A DNA stretch of 23,047 bases from Bacteriovoracaceae bacterium UBA4573. Its GTDB lineage: Bacteria > Bdellovibrionota > UBA1018 > UBA923. The notes beneath the pieces were generated by a model that had not been told where the DNA came from, searched no databases, and saw only the letters and a program-made list of their open reading frames with translations. The stretch lies in contig DGKJ01000071.1 of assembly GCA_002387735.1 (NCBI GenBank), positions 1-23,047 on the forward strand, in the 5' to 3' direction. The position numbers and the translations under genes are program-made. Shown piece after piece: positions 16,145 to 22,847 of this stretch; position 1 is the first letter of the stretch; each line of letters starts with the position of its first letter.

Positions 16145-16173
16145 CTTCATTTCAAACTAGACACGAAATGAAG
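16145..16173 (-). promoter_or_regulatory. Leader hairpin upstream of infC
   Basis: Perfect 9-bp inverted repeat CTTCATTTC/GAAATGAAG with an 11-nt loop, in the 128-bp gap (16108-16235) before infC. It ends about 25 nt upstream of the GGAGGA ribosome site and is followed by the T-rich stretch CTTTTATTTTT. It could be a bL20- or IF-3-responsive leader element or a weak attenuator. The rest of the gap has no ORF and only weak promoter-like matches, for example TTGTAA-N16-TACTCT on the minus strand. Confidence 0.45.
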
Positions 16174-16235
16174 AGTAGACGCATCCCGTTGTCTTACAAA
16201 AAGAGAGGTGGAATTACCATACGATTTTAATGAGT

Positions 16236-16871
16236 TCAACGGCTTTCCGGGGCATGGGGCGAAGTACTGAGGTCTTTCTGCAGAATACAGAACTCACCGG
16301 GGTCCCGGGGCGTCAGTCGAGCCCGCCCTTGAAGAACGTCTCTGGGTACCCCGACTTCGCGACGAATATCGAGCACAACACACCGAATAAACCGGTTTTT
16401 TATAAGATATTCCCGTACTTCAGAGGCGTACTTGATGGCGCCGAATCGGCAGGCATCGGTCCTCTCTCGCTCGGAATATCGCTCAAAACACAGCTGCGAA
16501 ACCTGTTCGTAGTAGGCGTCTAAACCTTCGCTTGAGAAGCCGGTAACTGTGCGGATTGAGACCTCGCCAGCGCGATTTCGTTCAGAGATCTCTACCAACT
16601 GTAGGTCAATTCCGGCCACCGACTGTTCGGCAGCGATTTGCACACCTTCTCGACATGCCCTGAAGAGATCACGGGTCGAACGGTTGGCTTTTGGGTATTC
16701 CGACTCGCATTTTTGAAGAGTTGCATAAATCGTCTTTTGTGGGGCGCAACCGAAGGCCAATATGCTTGCAGCCATCGAAAAGGCCACGATTAACCCTTTA
16801 GAATCAAGGAATCGGCGCTTATAAAAATGTACATTTGGGAAAGATGCGTGCAAAAGACCCAGACCCTTCAA
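16236..16871 (-). CDS. Putative Cys-rich lipoprotein, unknown function
   Basis: 211 residues as bounded here. I do not recognise a family. A hydrophobic segment (GLIVAFSMAASILAFGC, about 26-42) preceded by KRR looks like a lipoprotein signal, with Cys42 as the lipidated residue; the lipobox (A-F-G-C) is imperfect. The mature part has six more cysteines (55, 73, 128, 141, 164, 195), which could form three disulfides in the periplasm. It is otherwise charged and helical (YYEQVSQLCFERYSERERTD). The start is uncertain. The frame opens with TTG at 16871 without a ribosome site, while TTG at 16853 has GAAGGG 10 nt upstream and keeps the same signal. It lies alone between infC (same strand, 128 bp away) and the divergent HD-GYP-like gene. 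Confidence 0.7.
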   Translation of the reverse strand: MKGLGLLHASFPNVHFYKRRFLDSKGLIVAFSMAASILAFGCAPQKTIYATLQKCESEYPKANRSTRDLFRACREGVQIAAEQSVAGIDLQLVEISERNRAGEVSIRTVTGFSSEGLDAYYEQVSQLCFERYSERERTDACRFGAIKYASEVREYLIKNRFIRCVVLDIRREVGVPRDVLQGRARLTPRDPGEFCILQKDLSTSPHAPESR

Positions 16872-17109
16872 ATCAATGTTTTGTATAAAGGCTAGGTAAC
16901 ACCTCGATATTAAAGGGCCAAGCGGAAACTTTCCCTTCTTTTGAGGTGCCGGTGACTCAGTCCAAAAGCACCACTTCAGTACGAGTCCTCTTAAAACTCC
17001 TAGGGAACAGGCCTGGCCGATATCTTGCGATATCTCAATTTGCCAGCCCGGCTTTTCCTGGCGCTCACACAGTGGGCGCGGGGAGCGCTACCCGGCTACG
17101 AGAGGTTTT
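16872..17109. other. Divergent intergenic region with nested inverted repeats
   Basis: 238 bp between two divergent genes. It holds CACCTC (16900-16905)/GAGGTG (16943-16948) arms enclosing AAAGGG/CCCTT and GGAAA-c-TTTCC, so one 49-nt segment can fold as a nested structure. It also has a GATATC-TTGC-GATATC repeat (17019-17034). An AGAGG ribosome site 4 nt before 17110 serves the plus-strand gene. No promoter stands out, and a 62-codon plus-strand frame here has no recognisable features. Confidence 0.4.
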
Positions 17110-18495
17110 ATGCAAAACGAGAGACGAATTCTAGTGGTCGACTCCGACCGCGATTTCACTCAAAATTTAGTTCGCCAAAATAAGTCGAGTCGAATCGATC
17201 TAGTTATTGCGCACAATCGAGCCGATGCGTTAACTGCCATCGCCCATGCCCGGGGCCCTTTTGCGTCGGTCCTGGTCAATAAGAAGCTCGCCGATTACGG
17301 TACCTATTCGGTGGTCCGTCAGGTTCACGTCCGCCATCTTGGAACGCCAGTTTATCTGCTCAGCGAAGAACCCATTGAAAATGAAGATCTAAAGGAAAAC
17401 TTAAACGCCCTTGGTATTCGACAAGTGCTCCCGAAACCCCTTACTTACGAAGAGCTCGTCAAACAGCTCGAATCGGTGTTGGTGGGATTTAAAAGCGTCG
17501 CCCCTTCACAAGGAATCAAAGATTCCTCAATGGTAGGTACCGAGCTCGGAGCCCCGGAAAACGACTTCACGCCGATCAGAGCCCAACATTTTCTATCAGG
17601 CCACCGTTCTCACTTTAGTGTCTACGTGCAGATTCGAAGTAATCGCTTTCTCAAAATTCTGAATGCCGGCGATGTGTTCGACGCTCGCCGACTGGAACAA
17701 TATTTGGCCCGTGGCATTCAGTGGTTCCATATTCGCAAAGACGCACACAGATCCTATTTAGAATACTGCGACTTTGTTTCGAAAAAATTGATCGAACATG
17801 GCATGCATTCAATCGAAACACAGCGCGACCAAGTGCTCAATCTCGGCGAGGAAACTCTACGATATTTTGGACACGCAGGCGTATCTGGTGACCTGATTCA
17901 CTACGCCGTTAATTTTGTGCAGGACTGCAACCAATTAACAAAAAAACTGCAACTAGATCGCCACCGGGAAATCGGGGCATTCATGAATAATTTGGTAGAG
18001 TGGGAACACAGCGTGAGCGTCGCCCTAGTGACTTCCCTACTAATGCGGGGCTTACGCATTGAAAACGAACGAGTTCAGAACTCTATCGGCCTTGCAGCCC
18101 TTTTGCACGACATCGGGAAAATTCAAACTTGCCCAAGCCTAATACACGAGGACCTCACCCGCATGACGGAGCAAGAAATTGCGACCTTTAAAGACCACGC
18201 GTGGGCCGGCGCGACGATGATAGCGGGGGTACCGGGGATTGATTCGACCACAGTGCAGGCGGTCGCCCAGCACCACGAACGACGCAATGGCAAAGGGTTC
18301 CCTCTCGGTTTAGGAGCTGGAAAAATCAACCGCGTGGCGGAAATCGTAGGACTGGCAGACGAATACACCAACCTAATTCATAAAAATAAAGTGTTGCCAG
18401 AAATTACAAAAATTCACTTTCTGCAAGATACTTTGCTAGACGGATTTTCAACCGAGGTGGTGGACAGTCTTTGCGTGTTATTTCTTCGAAACTAG
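17110..18495 (+). CDS. Response-regulator-like protein: pseudo-receiver plus HD-GYP-family domain
   Basis: 461 residues. The N-terminal receiver fold (about 5-126: RILVVDSDRD with the acidic pair at 11 and 13, Ser85, and Lys109 in LPKPL) has Asn57 where the phosphorylated Asp belongs (ASVLVN), so it probably does not take phosphate in the usual way. A middle region (about 168-225, SVYVQIRSNRFLKILNAGDV, then ARGIQWFHIRKD) resembles segments seen before HD domains in related regulators. The C-terminal HD domain (about 285-450) keeps the metal ligands: H300, H333-D334 with K337 (LLHDIGK), H363, HHE (388-390) and D417. The signature GYP reads GFP (396-398). HD-GYP enzymes degrade cyclic di-GMP, and Bdellovibrio has a characterised member lacking this Tyr. 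Activity here is unproven. It is convergent with nadE, with 4 bp between stops. Confidence 0.88.
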   Translation: MQNERRILVVDSDRDFTQNLVRQNKSSRIDLVIAHNRADALTAIAHARGPFASVLVNKKLADYGTYSVVRQVHVRHLGTPVYLLSEEPIENEDLKENLNALGIRQVLPKPLTYEELVKQLESVLVGFKSVAPSQGIKDSSMVGTELGAPENDFTPIRAQHFLSGHRSHFSVYVQIRSNRFLKILNAGDVFDARRLEQYLARGIQWFHIRKDAHRSYLEYCDFVSKKLIEHGMHSIETQRDQVLNLGEETLRYFGHAGVSGDLIHYAVNFVQDCNQLTKKLQLDRHREIGAFMNNLVEWEHSVSVALVTSLLMRGLRIENERVQNSIGLAALLHDIGKIQTCPSLIHEDLTRMTEQEIATFKDHAWAGATMIAGVPGIDSTTVQAVAQHHERRNGKGFPLGLGAGKINRVAEIVGLADEYTNLIHKNKVLPEITKIHFLQDTLLDGFSTEVVDSLCVLFLRN

Positions 18496-18499
18496 TGAA

Positions 18500-20185
18500 T
18501 CAACTTCGGCGAACAATAGGTATTCGACGCCCGAGCCCAAAGGCTTTCGAGGTCACCTTCAACACCGGGGCCGCCTGGCGGCGCTTAAACTCCGACAACC
18601 GAATGAGCTCAAACACACGATGCACCACGGGCGCTTTAAAACCGAAACTGACTAAAGCTTCCGCGCTTTCGCCGCCTTCAAAGTAGGATTCTAAAATCTT
18701 ATCGAGTTCGTCGTAAGGCGGAAGGGAATCTTGGTCTTTTTGATTCGGACGTAATTCCGCACTTGGGGCTTTGGTCATAGTAGACTCTGGAATGACGCCT
18801 CGCCATTTGCGATTTATGTATTGAGCAAGCTCGTAGACCCTAGTTTTATAAATGTCGCCAATCGGCGCGATCGCTCCCGCCATGTCACCATAAGTAGTGC
18901 AGTACCCTACAGCCAGCTCCGACTTATTGCCGGTTGCTAGGAGGAGTGCGCGGCGTTTGTTGGCCAGTGCAGTTAGGAAAAGTCCACGCAAGCGCGACTG
19001 GAGGTTTTCTTCAGTTACGTCGGGCGGCAGGCCGGCGAAACTGGACTTTAGTTCCATGAGCGCAGCGGTGTTCATAAACTTAATGGAATGAACGCGATGT
19101 TCAATTCCTAGTTTGTTAGCAAGTTCTTCTGCATCGGCCAGACTATGACTCGAAGAATAGGGCCCGGGCAGCGAAACCCCTAAGACGTTTTTGGGGCCCA
19201 ACGCCGCCGCTGCCAGCACCGCAACTACCGCAGAATCAATTCCACCAGAAAGGCCAATTACTGCTTTAGAAAATCCCGACTTCGAAAAATAATCATGAAT
19301 ACCTACCACCAACCCGTCGAAAAGAACTTCCATTGGGTCACTGGAATTCACCTTTTTGGTAGACGAAATTTTGGGAGCGACGATCTCTTTTTTTTCAACA
19401 TTAAGTTCCACCAAATCTAGCGACTCATCCCAGACTGGGGCTTCGAAAATTTTTCTACCGGTCGCGTCGAAAACCAAACTCGCACCGTCGAACAAAATTT
19501 CATCGTTCGCGCCAACTTGATTGACGTAAACCACGGGCGCGCCAACTCTCAACGCAAATCCCGAAATTTCAGATTGGCGTCGCTCTCGTTTATTCAGTTC
19601 GAAGGGACTAGCGCTTAGATTCACCACCAAGTCACAGCCACGAAGATCATGAGCGGGATCGTCAGTATAACGGCGTCGACCAGAGGCTTCTTGTTCAAAC
19701 CACGCGTCTTCGCAAATCGAAATACCTAAACGAAGTGATTCGCCACCTGTTAGCTTAATATCCAACTTGCAAGTGCGATCGCCTGGTTCGAAATATCGGG
19801 CTTCATCGAAGACGTCGTAGGTGGGCAAAAGTCGTTTGGCATAACTATCCAACAACTCCCCTTTTTGAAAAACGAACGCACTATTATGAAGCGCGCGGCC
19901 AGAGAGTTTTTTGTTTCGTTCGAGGCCCCCGATCACAACGATTTCGGGAACGTCGTCACCAGTTAGTTGGTCGCGTAATCGCAAAAGTGCGGCATCATGA
20001 GCCTCTAGAAAGTCACTTCTTTCGACTAGATCCAGAGGCGCGTAAGAACAAAGTGTTAGCTCCGAAAAAACCGCAAGTTGCGCGCCTTCTTTTTTGGCGC
20101 GAAACAAAAAATCGGTGATTTTATCCACATTGTGGACAAAATCACCGATCATCGTATTTGTCTGACAAAGCGCAATTTTGATCAA
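18500..20185 (-). CDS. nadE: Glutamine-dependent NAD+ synthetase, TTG start
   Basis: 561 residues. It makes NAD from nicotinic acid adenine dinucleotide, ATP and glutamine-derived ammonia in the cytoplasm. The N-terminal nitrilase-type glutaminase domain (1-265) shows the Glu-Lys-Cys triad as E42 (FSELTLCSY), K117 (YAKRLLPTYDVFDE) and C158 (ISICEDAW). The C-terminal synthetase has the PP-loop SGGIDS (313-318) and downstream LLATGNKSELAVGYCTTYGD and GAIAPIGDIYKTRVYELA. The C-terminus (KVTSKAFGLGRR) is typical. The frame opens with TTG, giving MIKIALCQTN as expected for the family. Met12 would remove the first strand, so TTG is preferred although no strong ribosome site is visible. It starts 14 bp after ndk, so it is probably co-transcribed and translationally coupled. 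Confidence 0.96.
   Translation of the reverse strand: MIKIALCQTNTMIGDFVHNVDKITDFLFRAKKEGAQLAVFSELTLCSYAPLDLVERSDFLEAHDAALLRLRDQLTGDDVPEIVVIGGLERNKKLSGRALHNSAFVFQKGELLDSYAKRLLPTYDVFDEARYFEPGDRTCKLDIKLTGGESLRLGISICEDAWFEQEASGRRRYTDDPAHDLRGCDLVVNLSASPFELNKRERRQSEISGFALRVGAPVVYVNQVGANDEILFDGASLVFDATGRKIFEAPVWDESLDLVELNVEKKEIVAPKISSTKKVNSSDPMEVLFDGLVVGIHDYFSKSGFSKAVIGLSGGIDSAVVAVLAAAALGPKNVLGVSLPGPYSSSHSLADAEELANKLGIEHRVHSIKFMNTAALMELKSSFAGLPPDVTEENLQSRLRGLFLTALANKRRALLLATGNKSELAVGYCTTYGDMAGAIAPIGDIYKTRVYELAQYINRKWRGVIPESTMTKAPSAELRPNQKDQDSLPPYDELDKILESYFEGGESAEALVSFGFKAPVVHRVFELIRLSEFKRRQAAPVLKVTSKAFGLGRRIPIVRRS
20106..20149 (-). promoter_or_regulatory. Long inverted repeat plus T-run inside the nadE 5' coding region (possible attenuator)
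   Basis: On the minus strand, arms ATCGGTGATTTTGTCCACA and TGTGGATAAAATCACCGAT flank a single A. 18 of 19 positions are complementary as DNA, and the odd one is a G-U pair in RNA. The 3' arm runs into six Ts. It covers codons 13-25 of nadE. The geometry is that of an intrinsic terminator, but it lies in coding sequence. A protein-binding palindrome is an alternative. Confidence 0.6.
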
Positions 20186-20199
20186 GACTTCAGCGCTAG

Positions 20200-20628
20200 T
20201 TAAAAGCGGCCTTGGATCTCGCTTTTATCGAAAAAGTAAGCAATCTCTCGCTCAGCCGACTTAGGACTGTCGGAGCCGTGTACTGCATTTGCTTCAATGC
20301 TATCAGCAAAGTCTTTACGAAGCGTGCCCGGAGCCGCTTTCGCAGGATCAGTCGCACCCATAATTTCACGATTCAACGCAACAGCGTTTTCGCCTTCGAG
20401 CGCCATGAGGAGCACTGGTCCGCTGGTCATAAACATAACGAGGGAACCAAAAAATGGCCGGTCCTTGTGCTCGATATAAAAACCTTCTGCTTTTTCTTTA
20501 GAAAGTTTCAAAAACTTAGCAGCCGCTATACGTAAGCCACGTTTTTCAAACCGGCTTATAATTTCGCCCATCACGTTCTTGGTGACGGCGTTTGGTTTAA
20601 TGATCGAAAAAGTTCTCTCTATTGCCAT
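20200..20628 (-). CDS. ndk: Nucleoside diphosphate kinase
   Basis: 142 residues, normal length. Ndk transfers the gamma-phosphate from ATP to NDPs through a phosphohistidine. Family sequence is clear: ERTFSIIKPNAVTKN (4-18), GLRIAAAKFLKLS, FYIEHKDRPFF, the MGATDPAKAAPGTLRKDF segment (90-107) and the active site NAVHGSDSPKSAEREIAYFF with His117 as the catalytic residue. AGGAG lies 9 nt before the ATG. It sits 54 bp after sucD and 14 bp before nadE. The link with succinyl-CoA synthetase is functionally sensible, because Ndk interconverts the GTP or ATP made by SucCD. Confidence 0.98.
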   Translation of the reverse strand: MAIERTFSIIKPNAVTKNVMGEIISRFEKRGLRIAAAKFLKLSKEKAEGFYIEHKDRPFFGSLVMFMTSGPVLLMALEGENAVALNREIMGATDPAKAAPGTLRKDFADSIEANAVHGSDSPKSAEREIAYFFDKSEIQGRF

Positions 20629-20653
20629 GGTAAGTCTCCTAATAATTCAGGGC

Positions 20654-20673
20654 CTATAAAAATCTAGCCGTTG
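20654..20673 (-). repeat. Intergenic 20-nt motif, copy 2 (between sucD and ndk)
   Basis: Minus-strand CAACGGCTAGATTTTTATAG, 19 of 20 identical to the copy after rplT at 14939-14958. It lies 9 bp downstream of the sucD stop codon. Flanking GGCC bases (GGCTA...TAGGCC) allow a slightly longer hairpin with one bulge. The sequence outside the motif differs from copy 1. Confidence 0.55.
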
Positions 20674-20682
20674 GCCGCCTTG

Positions 20683-21555
20683 TTAAGGTTTCCAAACTGA
20701 AAACAAAGTATTCGCAATGTCGGCTGGGCTTCGGGCCACTTTTACACCGCCTGCCTCCAATGCCGCAATCTTTTCTTGCGCGGTTCCCTTGCCCCCACTG
20801 ATGATTGCCCCAGCATGGCCCATGCGCTTGCCTTTCGGGGCAGCCTGGCCAGCAATAAATCCAGCCACTGGCTTTTTCATTTCACGTTTTATGAATTCCG
20901 CGGCTTCTTCTTCGGCGCTGCCGCCGATTTCGCCAATCATTATCACAGCTTTCGTTTCAGGGTCGCGATTGAAAGCGTCGAGTACATCGATAAAATTCGT
21001 ACCATTGATAGGGTCGCCGCCGATCCCCACACAGGTGCTTTGACCGACGCCCGCTTGGGTGAGCTGAAACACTGCCTCATAAGTGAGCGTGCCACTGCGG
21101 GAGAGTACCCCCACAGGACCTTTTTTGTGAATGTGGCCCGGCATAATGCCTATTTTGCATTCCCCTGGCGTAATAATGCCCGGACAATTGGGCCCGATGA
21201 GTCGCGTTTTGCGGCCTTGCATGTATTTTTTCACTCGAAGCATGTCGAGTACGGGAATTCCCTCGGTGATGGCCACTACCAAATCCAACTCCGCATCGAC
21301 TGCCTCACAAATGGCATCGGCCGCGAAAGGAGGCGGCACAAAAATCATCGAAACATTGCAGCCTGTTTTATTTTTCGCTTCAGCAACGCTGTCGAAAACC
21401 GCAAAACCTTCAACCGTAGTTCCACCCTTACCAGGCGTTACTCCACCCACGAGTTGGGTGCCGTAATCTTTGCAGCCTTTGGAGTGAAAAAGTCCTTGAG
21501 AACCAGTAATGCCTTGGCAAATCACCTTGGTGTTTTTATTGATCCAAATCGACAT
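20683..21555 (-). CDS. sucD: Succinyl-CoA synthetase alpha subunit
   Basis: 290 residues, standard size. With SucC it converts succinyl-CoA to succinate with substrate-level phosphorylation in the TCA cycle. The N-terminal CoA-binding Rossmann domain (VICQGITGSQGLFHS, 11-25, and the GTQLVGGVTPGKGG loop) and the GPNCPGIITPGECKIGIMPG segment (121-140) are diagnostic. The phosphorylated His is H247 in KRMGHAGAIISGGKGTA. The ATG overlaps the sucC TAA by one base (TAATG), and GGAGGA lies just upstream inside sucC. Confidence 0.98.
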   Translation of the reverse strand: MSIWINKNTKVICQGITGSQGLFHSKGCKDYGTQLVGGVTPGKGGTTVEGFAVFDSVAEAKNKTGCNVSMIFVPPPFAADAICEAVDAELDLVVAITEGIPVLDMLRVKKYMQGRKTRLIGPNCPGIITPGECKIGIMPGHIHKKGPVGVLSRSGTLTYEAVFQLTQAGVGQSTCVGIGGDPINGTNFIDVLDAFNRDPETKAVIMIGEIGGSAEEEAAEFIKREMKKPVAGFIAGQAAPKGKRMGHAGAIISGGKGTAQEKIAALEAGGVKVARSPADIANTLFSVWKP

Positions 21556-22733
21556 TATCGTCCTCCTGCCGCTGCAACTACTTTTTTTGCTGCGTCGGTT
21601 AAGTCAGAAGCCGGAGTGATACGCAACCCCGATTCCGCCAACATTTTCTTTCCAAGCTCTACGTTTGTGCCCTCGAGACGAGCCACCAACGGAACTGCGA
21701 GATTAACTTCTTTTGCTGCAGCAATAATACCTTCAGCAATTACGTCGCATTTCATAATGCCGCCAAAGATGTTTACCAAGATGGCCTTCACTTTGGGATC
21801 TTTCAAAATAATCTTGAACGCAACAGTGACTTTTTCTTTGGTCGCGCCGCCACCTACATCAAGAAAGTTCGCAGGTGCCGCGCCGTGCAGTTTGATGATG
21901 TCGAGTGTCGCCATAGCAAGGCCGGCGCCATTCACCATACAACCAATCGTGCCGTCGAGACTAATGTACGCAAGATCGTACTTAGCAGCTTCGGTCTCAG
22001 CTTCACTTTCTTCTGTGGGGTCGCGCATTTCGGCAACGTCTTTGTGGCGAAACAACGCGTTGTCGTCAAAATTTAATTTCGCATCCAGCGCAACAAGGTC
22101 GCCTTGTTTGGTAAGTACAAGTGGGTTGATTTCACACATGCTGCAATCAAGATCCATGAATGCTTTATAAAGCGCTCCAAAAAAGCTAGCCGCTTTGTTC
22201 ATGCTTTCCTTCGGAACACCGATACCAAGTGCGACCTTGCGACCGTGAAATGGTTGGTAACCAATTGCGGGATCAATATCGACTTTAATAATTTTTTCTG
22301 GGGTTTTGGCGGCTACTTCTTCAATGTCCATGCCGCCCTCAGAAGAGGCCATTAGAATCACATGGCTCGTCGCACGGTCTACCAAAAGCGCGCAGTAATA
22401 TTCTTTTGCAATGTCACAGCCTTGTTCAACGAAAAGTTTATGAACTTTTTTTCCGTCGGGCCCCGTCTGGTGAGTGACGAGCTGCATGCCTAATATTTTT
22501 TGGGCATGATTGCGAACTTCGTCAATGGATTTTGCCACCTTTACGCCGCCGCCCTTACCACGCCCGCCAGCGTGAATTTGGGCTTTCACCACCCACACGC
22601 CCGTGCCAGTTTTAGCCTTCAACTCTTCGGCGCCTTTAACCGCTTCGTCTACACTGAGCGCGGCCTTTCCAGCGAGCAGTGGCACGCCATAACGTCTAAG
22701 CAATTCTTTGGCCTGGTACTCATGAACGTTCAT
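21555..22733 (-). CDS. sucC: Succinyl-CoA synthetase beta subunit
   Basis: 392 residues, close to the usual 385-395. It is the nucleotide-binding subunit, an ATP-grasp enzyme. Seen: MNVHEYQAKELLRRYGVPLL at the N-terminus, VVKAQIHAGGRGKGGGVKVA (about 48-67) for nucleotide binding, CEINPLVLTKQGDLVALDAK with metal-binding Asn/Asp residues (about 200-220), and a C-terminal flavodoxin-like domain (NFLDVGGGATKEKV, ILVNIFGGIMKCDVIAEGI). AGGAG lies 6 nt before the ATG. It overlaps sucD by one base. The nucleotide preference (ATP or GTP) cannot be called by eye. Confidence 0.98.
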   Translation of the reverse strand: MNVHEYQAKELLRRYGVPLLAGKAALSVDEAVKGAEELKAKTGTGVWVVKAQIHAGGRGKGGGVKVAKSIDEVRNHAQKILGMQLVTHQTGPDGKKVHKLFVEQGCDIAKEYYCALLVDRATSHVILMASSEGGMDIEEVAAKTPEKIIKVDIDPAIGYQPFHGRKVALGIGVPKESMNKAASFFGALYKAFMDLDCSMCEINPLVLTKQGDLVALDAKLNFDDNALFRHKDVAEMRDPTEESEAETEAAKYDLAYISLDGTIGCMVNGAGLAMATLDIIKLHGAAPANFLDVGGGATKEKVTVAFKIILKDPKVKAILVNIFGGIMKCDVIAEGIIAAAKEVNLAVPLVARLEGTNVELGKKMLAESGLRITPASDLTDAAKKVVAAAGGR

Positions 22734-22847
22734 TCTCGACTCCTGTCTCGAATCAGCCGGTAAGGTACGCCCCTTTCTTAGTCGCGGCGCTGTAATAAAC
22801 GCCGCAAGGTGCTCCGTTTTCCGGTCATCAAAAAATTTACTTCGTTT
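22734..22847. other. mdh-sucC intergenic spacer
   Basis: 114 bp. It holds a GCGGCG/CGCCGC inverted repeat with a 10-nt loop (22784-22805) and, next to the mdh stop, a T-rich stretch. I see no ORF, convincing promoter or terminator. sucC may therefore be read with mdh. Confidence 0.3.

Noticed and set aside
16992..17023. FliA (sigma28)-like promoter TAAA...GCCGATAT before the HD-GYP-like gene
   Set aside because: The -10 part matches well, but the spacing from TAAA is 20 nt instead of about 15.
16946..17134. 62-codon plus-strand frame in the divergent spacer
   Set aside because: It runs into the start of the HD-GYP-like gene in another frame and has no recognisable motif or ribosome site.
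20776..22170. 464-codon plus-strand open frame antisense to sucD and sucC
   Set aside because: It lies exactly opposite two strongly conserved genes, has no recognisable domain and a composition typical of a mirrored coding strand. Long antisense frames are expected opposite GC3-biased genes.
22185..22200. Third copy of the shared intergenic 20-nt motif (AAAAGCTAGCCG inside sucC)
   Set aside because: Only the CTAGCCG core matches, it lies in coding sequence, and the TTG end is lost.
22784..22805. GCGGCG/CGCCGC hairpin between mdh and sucC as a terminator
   Set aside because: No T-run follows on the minus strand and the stem is only 6 bp.
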